A DNA stretch of 64,000 bases from Candidatus Aminicenantes bacterium UBA1061 (GTDB lineage Bacteria > Acidobacteriota > Aminicenantia > Aminicenantales > Saccharicenantaceae). Location: positions 186,001-250,000 of the forward strand of contig DCDG01000022.1 of the NCBI GenBank assembly GCA_002316315.1, in the 5' to 3' direction. Both the position numbers and the translations under genes were made by a program. This document shows, piece after piece, positions 15,029 through 23,973 of the stretch (position 1 is the first letter of the stretch; each line of letters starts with the position of its first letter). Below the pieces are notes generated by a model, which saw only the letters and a program-made list of their open reading frames with translations, searched no databases and was not told the DNA's origin.

Positions 15029-16342
15029 ATGGCAACAAAAAGAGAAACTAAAATTGGTATCTTTCTGACCGGGCTATTACTCCTTCTAGCCCTGGCTATC
15101 ATTTTTATTGGCAATATAGGTGATTTATTCAAGAAGCAGGGCTATGAGGTTTATGCCCTTTTTGACTCTGCTCTGGGATTGGAGAATAAAGCTGCGGTGA
15201 AATTGGCAGGGATTAAGATTGGTGAAGTAAAAGATATTACTCTGGCTGGACGTCGGGCTAAAGTGGGCATGATCATCTATCCTCAGCATCACATTCCTCA
15301 TGGCTCAAGAGCGACCCTGTCATCCCTCGGCATTCTGGGAGAAAAATATGTTGAGATCATTCCTGGCCGTGAAGAGACTTATTATGAGGGAGGAGAAGTC
15401 ATGGAATCGCTTCCTCCCATCAGTTTTGATCAGCTGGGGACATTATTTATGTCCATGGGCGAGGATCTTAAAAAAATAAGCAGCTCGGTCAATAAAATTA
15501 TAACGCCGGAGCTGGGCAAAAATATCAGCCAGACCCTTGCCCATCTGGAATCACTGAGCGCCGAGCTGGACTCCCTGGTTCAGGAGAATAGAGCTTCCAT
15601 CCATGAAACCATTAGCGGCTCTAGCCGGACAGTTGATAATCTCAATCTTAAAATAGAGACAATCTCTGAGGATATTAAAAAGACTCTTACGGAGATTCAG
15701 AACCTGGTTGGCGATAATAAAATAGGTGTGAAAGAGAATCTTGAACAGTTAAAAGAAGACCTGACTATCCTGGGCAAAACCTTAAAAAATTTGAATGAGA
15801 CGCTGGAAAAAGTTAATAGTGGCCAGGGAACGATTGGTGAGCTGATCAATGATCCCTCTCTTTATGAGGAAACAAAAAACACGTTAAATGATGTAAAAAA
15901 AATTACTTCTGGTATTTCAGCTCTTGAGCTAAGAGGTGGACTCGAAGGTACCTATTATGGAGAGAGTGATCTTTTTAAAGGCTCTCTTTACGGTGGTTTA
16001 GTCTGGAAAGGCAAGGCCTTATTGTCAGCCGGGGTAATCAACGATCCCTTCCGGGATAAATTTGTCTATTCACTCCAGGGAGGCTTCAAAACCGGACCTC
16101 TGGCTCTGCGGGCCGGCCTGATAGAATCTTATTTTGGAGCGGGGATGGATTTTTATCTCTTAAAGAACAGGCTGGCCATCGGAGCTGAAGGCTTTAATTT
16201 TAATCGTGAGCCGCGCCCCCAATTTCGGGTTTTTGGTCGGCTTTATCCACTGAAGAACGTGTATCTGGTGGTTGGCCTGGATGATTTCACCCTGGCTGAG
16301 CGGAGGGAACTTTATTTTGGCCTGGGATTTGAGCTCAGATGA
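15029..16342 (+). CDS. MCE-domain (MlaD-like) protein with C-terminal beta-rich domain
   Basis: 437 residues from the ATG at 15029 (AGGAG upstream). One N-terminal membrane helix (about 9-28, IGIFLTGLLLLLALAIIF), an MCE domain (about 35-130, YALFDSALGLENKAAVKLAGIKIGEV, SSLGILGEKYVEIIPG), a coiled coil region (150-290, heptads of Leu/Ile, KNLNETLEKVNSGQGTIG), then about 130 residues of alternating strands with many aromatics (GLEGTYYGES, YSLQGGFKTGPLALRAGL, RRELYFGLGFELR). E. coli MlaD stops after the MCE region (183 residues). The tail ends in an aromatic/hydrophobic strand like an outer-membrane barrel, so it may span to or sit in the outer membrane; that is inference. Confidence 0.85.
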   Translation: MATKRETKIGIFLTGLLLLLALAIIFIGNIGDLFKKQGYEVYALFDSALGLENKAAVKLAGIKIGEVKDITLAGRRAKVGMIIYPQHHIPHGSRATLSSLGILGEKYVEIIPGREETYYEGGEVMESLPPISFDQLGTLFMSMGEDLKKISSSVNKIITPELGKNISQTLAHLESLSAELDSLVQENRASIHETISGSSRTVDNLNLKIETISEDIKKTLTEIQNLVGDNKIGVKENLEQLKEDLTILGKTLKNLNETLEKVNSGQGTIGELINDPSLYEETKNTLNDVKKITSGISALELRGGLEGTYYGESDLFKGSLYGGLVWKGKALLSAGVINDPFRDKFVYSLQGGFKTGPLALRAGLIESYFGAGMDFYLLKNRLAIGAEGFNFNREPRPQFRVFGRLYPLKNVYLVVGLDDFTLAERRELYFGLGFELR

Positions 16343-17700
16343 AGATGAAAAGAGGAACATTTTTTTCCTGCCAGAACTGCGGCTTTCGCTCGCCGAAGTG
16401 GCTCGGGCGTTGTCCGGAATGCGGCGAGTTTTCCACCATGGTGGAAGAGCTGGAAGAGGAAACCCTGAATGAAGAAGAGGGCGGCAGCAGCCAGCCGCTG
16501 CTCTACGGCGAAATAAAGCCTGCTAATAACCAGAGAATTCCCGTCGGCATTGAGCAATTCAATAATGTTCTCGGCGGTGGGTTGGTCCTTGGTTCGGTCG
16601 TTTTGATTGGCGGTGAACCGGGCATTGGCAAGTCAACTCTTCTTCTTCAGGTCTCCCGGGATCTAGCCGCCAGCGGCCAGCCAGTATTGTATGTTTCCGG
16701 GGAGGAATCGCTGGAACAAATTAAACTCCGCGGAGAACGATTGAGGCTCAAAGATGAGAAGGTTTATCTCCTGGCAGAGACCGGCCTCGAAAAGATTATT
16801 AATGCCGCTGACCAGATGAAGCCCAGGGCGCTGATTATTGATTCTGTGCAGACTATTTATTCGCCTCATCTGACATCCAGCCCGGGAACGATCAGTCAGG
16901 TCAGGGAGGTGACCAACCGCCTTTTTCGCCTGGCTAAGAAGAATCAAATACCCGTGTTTTTAATCGGTCATATTACGAAAGATGGAACTCTGGCTGGACC
17001 TAAATCGCTCGAGCACATGGTTGATGTTGTTCTTCTTTTTGAAGGCGAAAGGGATCATAGCCACCGGGTACTGCGGGTGATGAAAAATCGCTTCGGTCCC
17101 GTCTCAGAACTGGCCATCTTTGAAATGAGCCAGTCCGGGTTGCGGGCAATTGATAATCCTTCGGCTTTCTTCCTAAAAGAAAGGCCTCAAAACGAGCCAG
17201 GAAGTGTTATCGTCTCTACTATCAAAGGCTCGAGGCCTCTGCTGGTTGAAATCCAGGCGCTGGTCTCCTCGACCATCTTTATGGGCAATCCAAGACGTAT
17301 GTCAATTGGACTTGACCATTACCGGGTAGCTATGCTCCTGGCTTTAACCGAGAAAAAGATTGGCTATAGCTTTGCCGGGGAGGACATTTACCTGAATGTG
17401 GCTGGTGGTTTAAGCCTGGATGAGCCGGCCTCTGACCTTGGGGTGGTGCTGGCAGTGATTTCTTCGGTCAAAAATGTGCCTCTGCCCCGTGAACTGGCTG
17501 TCTTTGGTGAGGTTGGCTTGAGTGGTGAAATCCGGTCAGTCAATCAGCCTGCGGCCAGAATCAGAGAAGCCAAGTTGCTCGGTTTTGAGATGGTGATGAT
17601 GCCGGCAGGAAATCTCCAGCAACTCGAAGCTGAAAATCAGCAGGGAATAAGATGCCTGGGCGTTAGCTCTATCAGGCAAGCTTTAGCTAAGGTCTTCTAA
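16339..17700 (+). CDS. radA: DNA repair protein RadA
   Basis: RecA-like ATPase/helicase that drives branch migration in recombination. 453 residues. N-terminal zinc finger CQNCGFRSPKWLGRCPECGEF (4 Cys), Walker A GEPGIGKSTLLLQ near 95, the RadA-specific KNRFGP motif near 255, and a C-terminal Lon-protease-like domain (AVFGEVGLSGEIRSV) that lacks protease function in the family. Its ATG overlaps the mlaD stop (ATGA). Confidence 0.96.
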   Translation: MKMKRGTFFSCQNCGFRSPKWLGRCPECGEFSTMVEELEEETLNEEEGGSSQPLLYGEIKPANNQRIPVGIEQFNNVLGGGLVLGSVVLIGGEPGIGKSTLLLQVSRDLAASGQPVLYVSGEESLEQIKLRGERLRLKDEKVYLLAETGLEKIINAADQMKPRALIIDSVQTIYSPHLTSSPGTISQVREVTNRLFRLAKKNQIPVFLIGHITKDGTLAGPKSLEHMVDVVLLFEGERDHSHRVLRVMKNRFGPVSELAIFEMSQSGLRAIDNPSAFFLKERPQNEPGSVIVSTIKGSRPLLVEIQALVSSTIFMGNPRRMSIGLDHYRVAMLLALTEKKIGYSFAGEDIYLNVAGGLSLDEPASDLGVVLAVISSVKNVPLPRELAVFGEVGLSGEIRSVNQPAARIREAKLLGFEMVMMPAGNLQQLEAENQQGIRCLGVSSIRQALAKVF

Positions 17701-17753
17701 TCTTCTTTCCGATTTTGTAAAATGGAAGCAATATGCAAGCAGGAAGGAAAAAG

Positions 17754-18743
17754 ATGGGCATAATATTAGTCAGGGTAATCATTCTGGCTATTATAACCGC
17801 GGCTGGCTATTTTTACCCTCCTTTTAACCTGTCACGCCAGCTGGGGGCGATGGCCGGCCTGGTTCTCGGGTTTTTAATTATCTGGCTGGAAGTCAAGCTC
17901 CGCAGGGTTCAGTTTAGGCTCTTATGGACAGGGTCAGCTGGTCTCCTGCTGGGAATTCTCATTGGCTGGCTGGTTGGTTCTATTTATCAGTCTGTATTTA
18001 AAGTGGCTGAAACAGCTGCCTTTATTCGCCTTTTTCCCCTAATTGCCTTTCCCTACATTGGTTTTTTGCTCGGTGTAAAAAAACCGGAGTGGTTTGAACC
18101 ATCATTTTTGGCACATTTCTTTCAAAGCGAGATTGAACAGCATATTTATAAGCTGCTGGATACCTCGGTCATTATTGATGGACGGATTGCCGAAATCTGC
18201 GAAACTGGTTTTATTGACGGAGAACTGGTTGTACCGCAATTTGTTCTCAAAGAATTACAACTGGTAGCAGATTCGGCGGATGCTCTCAAGCGACAACGTG
18301 GACGGCGCGGCCTGGAAGTGCTCGACAGATTGCAGAAATCGCCCAAGGTCAAGGTGATGATCTCTGAAGTTGATTTTCCTGAAGTAAAAGAAGTCGACTC
18401 GAAGCTCATAGAATGCGCTAAAAGCCTTAAAGCTAAAATTATTACCAATGATTTTAATCTCAACAAAATTGCCAAGCTGCAGGGCATCGAAGTCTTAAAT
18501 ATTAATGAGCTGGCCAATGCCCTCAGACCGGTGGTGCTGCCGGGTGAAACCATGCGAGTCTTTATCCTGAAAGAAGGCAAAGAAAAAGATCAGGGCGTAG
18601 CTTATCTTGATGATGGCACTATGGTTGTTGTGGATAATGCCAGAAGAATGATGGGACAAACAGTTGACATTACCGTTACTTCTGTTCTGCAAACCACGGT
18701 GGGCAAGATGATCTTTGGGCGTTATAACGGAGAAGCTCATTAG
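17754..18743 (+). CDS. PIN/TRAM-domain membrane protein (YacL family)
   Basis: 329 residues. Four hydrophobic helices in the first 110 residues, then a PIN ribonuclease-like domain (about 130-250: LLDTSVIIDGRIAEICETGF, ITNDFNLNKIAKLQGIEVLNINEL, with the Asp residues expected in the active site) and a C-terminal TRAM domain (PGETMRVFILKEGKEKDQGVAYLDDG). The family is widespread next to radA and ispD/F; its substrate is unknown. AGGAAGG supports the ATG at 17754; an upstream ATG at 17733 would add 7 residues. Confidence 0.85.
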   Translation: MGIILVRVIILAIITAAGYFYPPFNLSRQLGAMAGLVLGFLIIWLEVKLRRVQFRLLWTGSAGLLLGILIGWLVGSIYQSVFKVAETAAFIRLFPLIAFPYIGFLLGVKKPEWFEPSFLAHFFQSEIEQHIYKLLDTSVIIDGRIAEICETGFIDGELVVPQFVLKELQLVADSADALKRQRGRRGLEVLDRLQKSPKVKVMISEVDFPEVKEVDSKLIECAKSLKAKIITNDFNLNKIAKLQGIEVLNINELANALRPVVLPGETMRVFILKEGKEKDQGVAYLDDGTMVVVDNARRMMGQTVDITVTSVLQTTVGKMIFGRYNGEAH

Positions 18744-18755
18744 ACAGGGAATCCA

Positions 18756-19232
18756 ATGGTGTTTAAAGTTGGTCTTGGCTTTGATTCTCACCGGCTGGTA
18801 GCGGGCCGGCCGTTGATCATAGGGGGTATTAATATCCCTGCTTCTGCTGGCTGCCTGGCTCATTCTGATGGTGATGTTCTGGTTCATGCTCTGATGGACG
18901 CACTTTTAGGCGCGGCCGGCCTGGGTGATATCGGTCAAAAATTTCCAGAGACTGACCCTGCCTACAAAAATATTTCCAGTCTCGAACTGCTGCAAACGGT
19001 GATGGTTGAAATTAAAGCCTCGGGCCTGGTGGTGCTTAATGCCGATTCAATAGTTATCCTGGAAAAACCCAGGCTGGCATCTTTTATTCCTCAGATGAAA
19101 GACCGGCTGTCTCCCCTGCTGGCTCTGAATCCGTCGAGCCTGGGGATAAAAGCTAAAACGGCCGAAGGGTTGGGAGAAGTCGGTGCTGGCCGGGCTGTTG
19201 AGGCCTGGGCGACTGTCCTGCTGGCCGGTTGA
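18756..19232 (+). CDS. ispF: 2-C-methyl-D-erythritol 2,4-cyclodiphosphate synthase
   Basis: Zinc enzyme of the MEP isoprenoid pathway. 158 residues. Motifs: GLGFDSHRLVAGRPLIIGG (metal-binding Asp and His), AHSDGDVLVHALMDALLGAAGLGDIG, FPETDP, and the C-terminal KAKTAEGLGEVGAGRAVEAWA. It follows the YacL-like gene by 12 bases. The ispD gene, normally just upstream, is not between them, so it must be elsewhere. Confidence 0.97.
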   Translation: MVFKVGLGFDSHRLVAGRPLIIGGINIPASAGCLAHSDGDVLVHALMDALLGAAGLGDIGQKFPETDPAYKNISSLELLQTVMVEIKASGLVVLNADSIVILEKPRLASFIPQMKDRLSPLLALNPSSLGIKAKTAEGLGEVGAGRAVEAWATVLLAG

Positions 19233-19250
19233 GCAGAGCAGATTAGTTTT

Positions 19251-19279
19251 TTGCTTTACCTGGCGGGTTTTGTTATAAT
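19251..19279 (+). promoter_or_regulatory. Predicted sigma-70 promoter for glutamate dehydrogenase
   Basis: TTGCTT (19251-19256), 17-base spacer, TATAAT (19274-19279). The expected transcription start is near 19286, giving a leader of about 125 bases. Confidence 0.7.
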
Positions 19280-19285
19280 TGCTTC

Positions 19286-19383
19286 TAATTCAGGGGAGCA
19301 GGTTCTTAGATTCAAACAACTGAAGAATAAAGAATAAATTCAATAAATCACAGGCAGAAAAAGGTGGCTGTTCTGCTGAATTA
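19286..19383 (+). promoter_or_regulatory. Leader of the glutamate dehydrogenase message with closing inverted repeat
   Basis: TAATTCAG at 19286-19293, right at the expected 5' end of the transcript, is exactly complementary to CTGAATTA at 19376-19383. An adjacent AGCAG (19296-19300 region) can extend pairing with CTGCT at 19373. The pair would close a loop of about 80 bases ending some 17 bases before the Shine-Dalgarno. I recognise no known riboswitch class. Confidence 0.35.
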
Positions 19384-19411
19384 GTAAAAATTATTAGAAA
19401 GGAGCATATAA

Positions 19412-22294
19412 ATGAAGTCTTGGAAAGAAATGACTGAAAAAACAGGCCTGTCTGAAGACCAACTGCAAAAAATCGAAGCAATTATTTTAAAGGACAATTA
19501 TTTTCCAGCAGAACTGGTCAGACAGGAGATGCAAACCTTTTGCACCAGTTTGGGCCTGCCCCAGCAATATTTTCGGAGCGTGCCGCTTGAAACAATTGCC
19601 GGGCATATTGAAGCTCTCCAGGCTAGCGAGATCCTGGCCACGGTCAGAGGGGAAAAAACAGTTAAAATAGACCTGGTCAATGAGTCGGCAGAAGAAGCCC
19701 TCTATCTGGTTGAAGATAGTCATTACCGGGCAATAGAAATAGAGGAGAGGATTGAGAAGAAATATCCGGGCTTTCGGATTCAGTCCTATCGTTCAGCCGA
19801 TAAATTGCGTGGGATGGAATATCTGCGCTGGTATCTGGTTAGAAAGCCAGATTTTGCTGCTCAGGAAATCAAACCCGAAGAGACTGATTTAGGGAAAATA
19901 GCCAGCAAAGATTTTCTGTCTTTAATTTGCAGTGAAACTTTCAATTACTATCAGGAATTGATTAAAAAAACAAGGGAGAAAGAGGGTCCCTTCATAGAAG
20001 CAACTCGCCTGGCAAAGGAGGCGGGTCTCCATATTTCCATTATTTGTCAGAGTGATTCCACCCCGAGATTATTTATCAATGTCTCTGATGTCATTAATTC
20101 ACACGGCCTGGTCTCAAAACGTAAATATCTGGAACCCCTGGCCAACGGCAAAACGATTGTTGCTTTTTATGTAGATGACATTGCTGATGATCGGAAATGC
20201 CAGGATCTGATTTCTGATATCAGTCTGGTTTATGTTATACCGGACAGCCCTCTCTCCGGGCTTTTTAGGGAAGGTAAACTCACTGCCCAGGAAATGGTTT
20301 TTGGTGTTTCTGCCTGGAGTTTCTGCTATCAATTCCTGAGCAGCTTTAATGATGAATATGTTAGAGTCTCCAAGGCTTTAAAGGACTCACCTGAACTTCT
20401 CGGACTGGTCCGGGAGATGAAGGTCCGGCTGGCTAAAGAAACATTTAATGAAGAAAGAGTCTGGAAAGTTCTGAGGGTCAACTACCAGTTAGTGAAGAAG
20501 CTGTATTCTGCCTTCGAAAAAAAGTTCAATCCTTTGTCTCATAAGAATAATATTGATGAGGAGCTTAAGGCCCTCAGCAAGGAAATCATCCAGCAGGTGC
20601 AGATTCGCTCTGAACGTGCCATCTTGCAGTCGGTGATTACATTCATTAACTCTATTCTCCGCACCAACTTTTATAAAACCGAGAAAGTCAGCGTTTCTTA
20701 TATGTATAAACCGGATTTCCTGAGCCAGGTTGATTATCCGGTTACGCCTTTTGGGCTTTTTCAGGTAGTCGGCCGTGAGTTCCGTGGTTTTCACATCCGG
20801 TTCCGTGACATTGCCCGCGGCGGCATTCGCATTGTCCGTTCGATAAATTATCCGACCTATATGCGCAACTCTGAGTCGATTTTTGATGAAAACTACAACC
20901 TGGCTTTGACCCAGCAGAGGAAAAACAAAGATATCCCGGAGGGGGGCTCGAAGGGAGCTGTTTTACTCAACTGGGGCTTTACAGATCAGATGACCGTGTC
21001 TTTTCATAAGTACATTGACGGTTTATTGGATCTGATGATGCCAGATGATAGTATAGTTGATCATTATGGCCAGGAGGTCATTCTCTTCCTCGGGCCTGAC
21101 GAGTGGACGGCTGAGCTGATGGACTGGGCAGCCGAGCGGGCCAGAGCCAGGGGCTATAAATTCTGGAAAGCATTTACCACTGGTAAGGCTCTCACTGCAG
21201 GTGGCGTTCCGCATGATCGCTACGGCATGACGACCAATTCTGTTCATGAATATGTCCTCGGGACTTTAAGGAAGCTCGGCTTAAAAGAAGAGGATGTTAC
21301 CAAGGTAATGACTGGCGGTCCGGACGGTGACCTTGGTTCTAATGAAATACTTATTTCGAAAGATAAAATTCTGGCCATCGTAGACGGCTCTGGTGTTCTC
21401 TATGATCCTGAAGGCATAAACCGGCAGGAACTGACCAGACTGGCCAAAATCAGAAAAATGGTAGAAAACTTCAACCGGGACCTGCTTTCTCCGCGTGGAT
21501 TTATGGTTAATATTAATGACCGGGACGTGACTTTGCCTGACGGTGAGAAGGTGGAAAACGGACTTGAATTCCGCAACAACTTCCATCTGCATCCAAAATT
21601 CAGGGCTGACATCTTCGTTCCCTGCGGCGGTCGCCCTGCTTCAGTGAACATCAACAACTGGAAAGCCTGGCTCGATGAGGACGGCAAGCCTCGCTTCAAA
21701 GCCGTTATTGAAGGAGCCAATCTCTTCCTGACTCAGGACGCCAGACTCAAGCTGGAAGAAAAAGGTGTAATTCTCTATAAAGATGCTTCTTCCAACAAAG
21801 GTGGGGTAACCTCTTCTTCTCTCGAAGTGCTGTCCAGCCTGGTCATGACAGACAAAGAATGGGATGATTTAATGTGTGTTAAAGGCGAAATTGAACCGGA
21901 GTTCAGACAGCGATATATCAAGGAAATTCTGGAAACGATCCGGGGGAATGCCAGGCGTGAATTTGAAATCATCTGGCAAGAAAATGCCAGGAAGGGTATT
22001 CCCAGAGCTATTCTGACCGATTTGATCAGCGAGAAGATAAACGTGATCAAGGACTCGATCCGGGAATCTGACCTCTTCCATGATCGGGATTTGCTCAAAA
22101 AGGTAATCGAAGTTGGTGTCCCGAAGTCTTTGATAGAGCTGGTTGGTGTTGACCGCTTCCTGAACAATTTACCAGAAAATTACCTCCGGGCCTTATTTGC
22201 TTCACGGCTGGCCGCGCCTTATGTCTATGCACATGGTCTGGATGCCAACGAAGTAGATTTTTACCGTTTTATTGAAGATTTTAAGAAGAGCTGA
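19412..22294 (+). CDS. Large NAD-specific glutamate dehydrogenase
   Basis: Oxidises glutamate to 2-oxoglutarate and ammonia. 960 residues, far longer than the 420-450 residue hexameric GDHs and close to the 115 kDa class. An N-terminal half (to about 420) of unassigned regulatory sequence precedes the catalytic core: the dinucleotide and substrate region FRDIARGGIRIVRS near 468, PEGGSKGAVLLNW near 510 with the lysine of the active site, and GGPDGDLGSNEIL near 630 (NAD-binding). The C-terminal Rossmann domain includes VIEGANLFLTQDAR. AAAGGAG precedes the ATG. Likely a catabolic enzyme in amino acid fermentation. It ends 5 bases from the end of the convergent pst operon. Confidence 0.9.
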   Translation: MKSWKEMTEKTGLSEDQLQKIEAIILKDNYFPAELVRQEMQTFCTSLGLPQQYFRSVPLETIAGHIEALQASEILATVRGEKTVKIDLVNESAEEALYLVEDSHYRAIEIEERIEKKYPGFRIQSYRSADKLRGMEYLRWYLVRKPDFAAQEIKPEETDLGKIASKDFLSLICSETFNYYQELIKKTREKEGPFIEATRLAKEAGLHISIICQSDSTPRLFINVSDVINSHGLVSKRKYLEPLANGKTIVAFYVDDIADDRKCQDLISDISLVYVIPDSPLSGLFREGKLTAQEMVFGVSAWSFCYQFLSSFNDEYVRVSKALKDSPELLGLVREMKVRLAKETFNEERVWKVLRVNYQLVKKLYSAFEKKFNPLSHKNNIDEELKALSKEIIQQVQIRSERAILQSVITFINSILRTNFYKTEKVSVSYMYKPDFLSQVDYPVTPFGLFQVVGREFRGFHIRFRDIARGGIRIVRSINYPTYMRNSESIFDENYNLALTQQRKNKDIPEGGSKGAVLLNWGFTDQMTVSFHKYIDGLLDLMMPDDSIVDHYGQEVILFLGPDEWTAELMDWAAERARARGYKFWKAFTTGKALTAGGVPHDRYGMTTNSVHEYVLGTLRKLGLKEEDVTKVMTGGPDGDLGSNEILISKDKILAIVDGSGVLYDPEGINRQELTRLAKIRKMVENFNRDLLSPRGFMVNINDRDVTLPDGEKVENGLEFRNNFHLHPKFRADIFVPCGGRPASVNINNWKAWLDEDGKPRFKAVIEGANLFLTQDARLKLEEKGVILYKDASSNKGGVTSSSLEVLSSLVMTDKEWDDLMCVKGEIEPEFRQRYIKEILETIRGNARREFEIIWQENARKGIPRAILTDLISEKINVIKDSIRESDLFHDRDLLKKVIEVGVPKSLIELVGVDRFLNNLPENYLRALFASRLAAPYVYAHGLDANEVDFYRFIEDFKKS

Positions 22295-22299
22295 GTTAA

Positions 22300-23061
22300 T
22301 TAACTGATTTCGCCAGTAATGTAGGCCCGGGTTCTGGGGTCCTGAGGAGAAGTCAGGACTTCAGAAGCCGGGCCGAATTCTATTAGCTCCCCCATATAGA
22401 GGAAGGCGACGTAATCGGCCAGGCGCTTTGCCTGGCGAAGAATGTGCGTAACCACAACAATCGCATAGTTTTTTTTCAGGTTCTGCAACTGGGCTTCTAC
22501 ATTACGGCTCGATTGGGGGTCGAGAGCTGAAGTTGGCTCATCACAAAGGATGATTTCTGGCTCAACTGCCAGCCCGCGGGCCAGGCAAAGCCGCTGCTGC
22601 TGCCCAATAGATAGTCGGCTGGCCGGCTCATTCAATCTGTCTTTGACTTCCTCCCAGAGGCCAGCCAGGTGTAAGTACTTTTCAACGAGTTGGTTGAGCT
22701 CGGCTTTTTTTAAAGATCTGTGCAGTTTCAGGCCGAAGGCTATATTGTCATAAATTGACATGGGCAAAACCTGGGGCTTCTGGGACAACAGGCCCATCTT
22801 TTTTCTGATCTGGGTGACATCCATTTCCTGGTCGTATATATCCTGGCTGTCCAGCAGAATTTGGCCTTCAATTCGGGCTTCTTCAACCTCGTCTATCAGC
22901 CGGTTAAGGCATTTCAGCAGGGTCGTCTTGCCACAACCAGAAGGTCCGATGACCACCGTCAGATTATTGTCCGGGATATTCAGGTTGATGTTCTTTAAAA
23001 CCTGATTCTGGCCATAATAAACGTTGACATTTTTAAGAATTAATCGCCCCTTATCAACCAT
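22300..23061 (-). CDS. pstB: Phosphate ABC transporter ATP-binding protein PstB
   Basis: Energises phosphate import. 253 residues: Walker A GPSGCGKTTLLKCLNRL near 38 (the CNRL sequence is characteristic of PstB), Q-loop LLSQKPQVLPMSIYDNIAFG, signature RLSIGQQQRLCLARGLA (SIGQQ rather than SGGQQ) near 148, and Walker B IILCDEPTSALDP. CGGAGAAATT precedes the start. It is the last gene of a Rrf2-porin-pstSCAB operon. No phoU follows it. Confidence 0.93.
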   Translation of the reverse strand: MVDKGRLILKNVNVYYGQNQVLKNINLNIPDNNLTVVIGPSGCGKTTLLKCLNRLIDEVEEARIEGQILLDSQDIYDQEMDVTQIRKKMGLLSQKPQVLPMSIYDNIAFGLKLHRSLKKAELNQLVEKYLHLAGLWEEVKDRLNEPASRLSIGQQQRLCLARGLAVEPEIILCDEPTSALDPQSSRNVEAQLQNLKKNYAIVVVTHILRQAKRLADYVAFLYMGELIEFGPASEVLTSPQDPRTRAYITGEIS

Positions 23062-23088
23062 TAATTTCTCCGAATCTCTTTTATTCTT

Positions 23089-23973
23089 TTATCTTATTTT
23101 GTGCTTACTTAATCTCCTGCCAAAAAATCTGGTCAAAAGGCTGATAAAAAGAATGAGCAGGGTGAGTATGTTGGCTGAAGCAAAAGCCCGCTGCTGAACT
23201 TCGGGAAACGGTGAATTGAGCTGAAAAAAAATGGCCAGTGGCAAAGTGGCGACTGGCTGAAGCAGCGAGGTTGTAATTCGGTCTGTATAACCAGCTGTAA
23301 ATAGCACTGAGGCCCCATCCCCGAGCCCGCGGCCCAGAGCAATTAGGACAGAAGTGATTAAACCAGGCAAAGCCTGCCGGAGAACGACTCTGGTGGCTGT
23401 TTGCCAGCGGCTAGCACCCAGAGCGTAGCTAGCCTCTTTAAGTTCGGCTGGAACCAGCCTGATGGTTTCATCCAGAGCCCGGCTTAGGATGGGCAGCTCG
23501 ACCAGAGCAATTGTTACCATGCCGGCCAGAAGCGAAGCCCGCAGGTGCAAGATTAGCATTAACAAAAAACCAAAAACTCCATAAACTATGGAAGGGATTC
23601 CCCACAGGACATCAAGAGAAAGCCGGATGACTTCAGCCAGGAAGGATCTTCTTTTAAGATAGGTGTTAAGGTAAATGACAATCGGCAGAGCGATCAACAG
23701 GGCAATCAGTGTGGCGCCAAAAGCAATTTCGAGGGAACCAACGATGGCATTGAGAATACCGCCTTTCTTACCAAGATAATAACCAGTGCCTGGTGTCTCC
23801 AGAATCATTGATAATTTCAAAGCTGGCAGGCTCTTCCATAGAATAGAAACCAAAATGACAGAGAGTATGAGCGAGACGAGAATAACTGAGGCTATCAGTA
23901 TGAACCGGAAGACTGACTCTGCCCGGCGCCTTTTCTTCAGGCGGTGGTTGACATGGATCTGATGGACGGCCAT
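23089..23973 (-). CDS. pstA: Phosphate ABC transporter permease PstA
   Basis: 294 residues with six predicted membrane helices and the inner-membrane permease EAA-type loop (ELKEASYALGASRWQTATRVVLRQALPGLI) around 180-205 that contacts PstB. Its ATG overlaps the pstC stop by one base (TGATG), implying coupled translation. It lies between pstC and pstB. Confidence 0.92.
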   Translation of the reverse strand: MAVHQIHVNHRLKKRRRAESVFRFILIASVILVSLILSVILVSILWKSLPALKLSMILETPGTGYYLGKKGGILNAIVGSLEIAFGATLIALLIALPIVIYLNTYLKRRSFLAEVIRLSLDVLWGIPSIVYGVFGFLLMLILHLRASLLAGMVTIALVELPILSRALDETIRLVPAELKEASYALGASRWQTATRVVLRQALPGLITSVLIALGRGLGDGASVLFTAGYTDRITTSLLQPVATLPLAIFFQLNSPFPEVQQRAFASANILTLLILFISLLTRFFGRRLSKHKIR

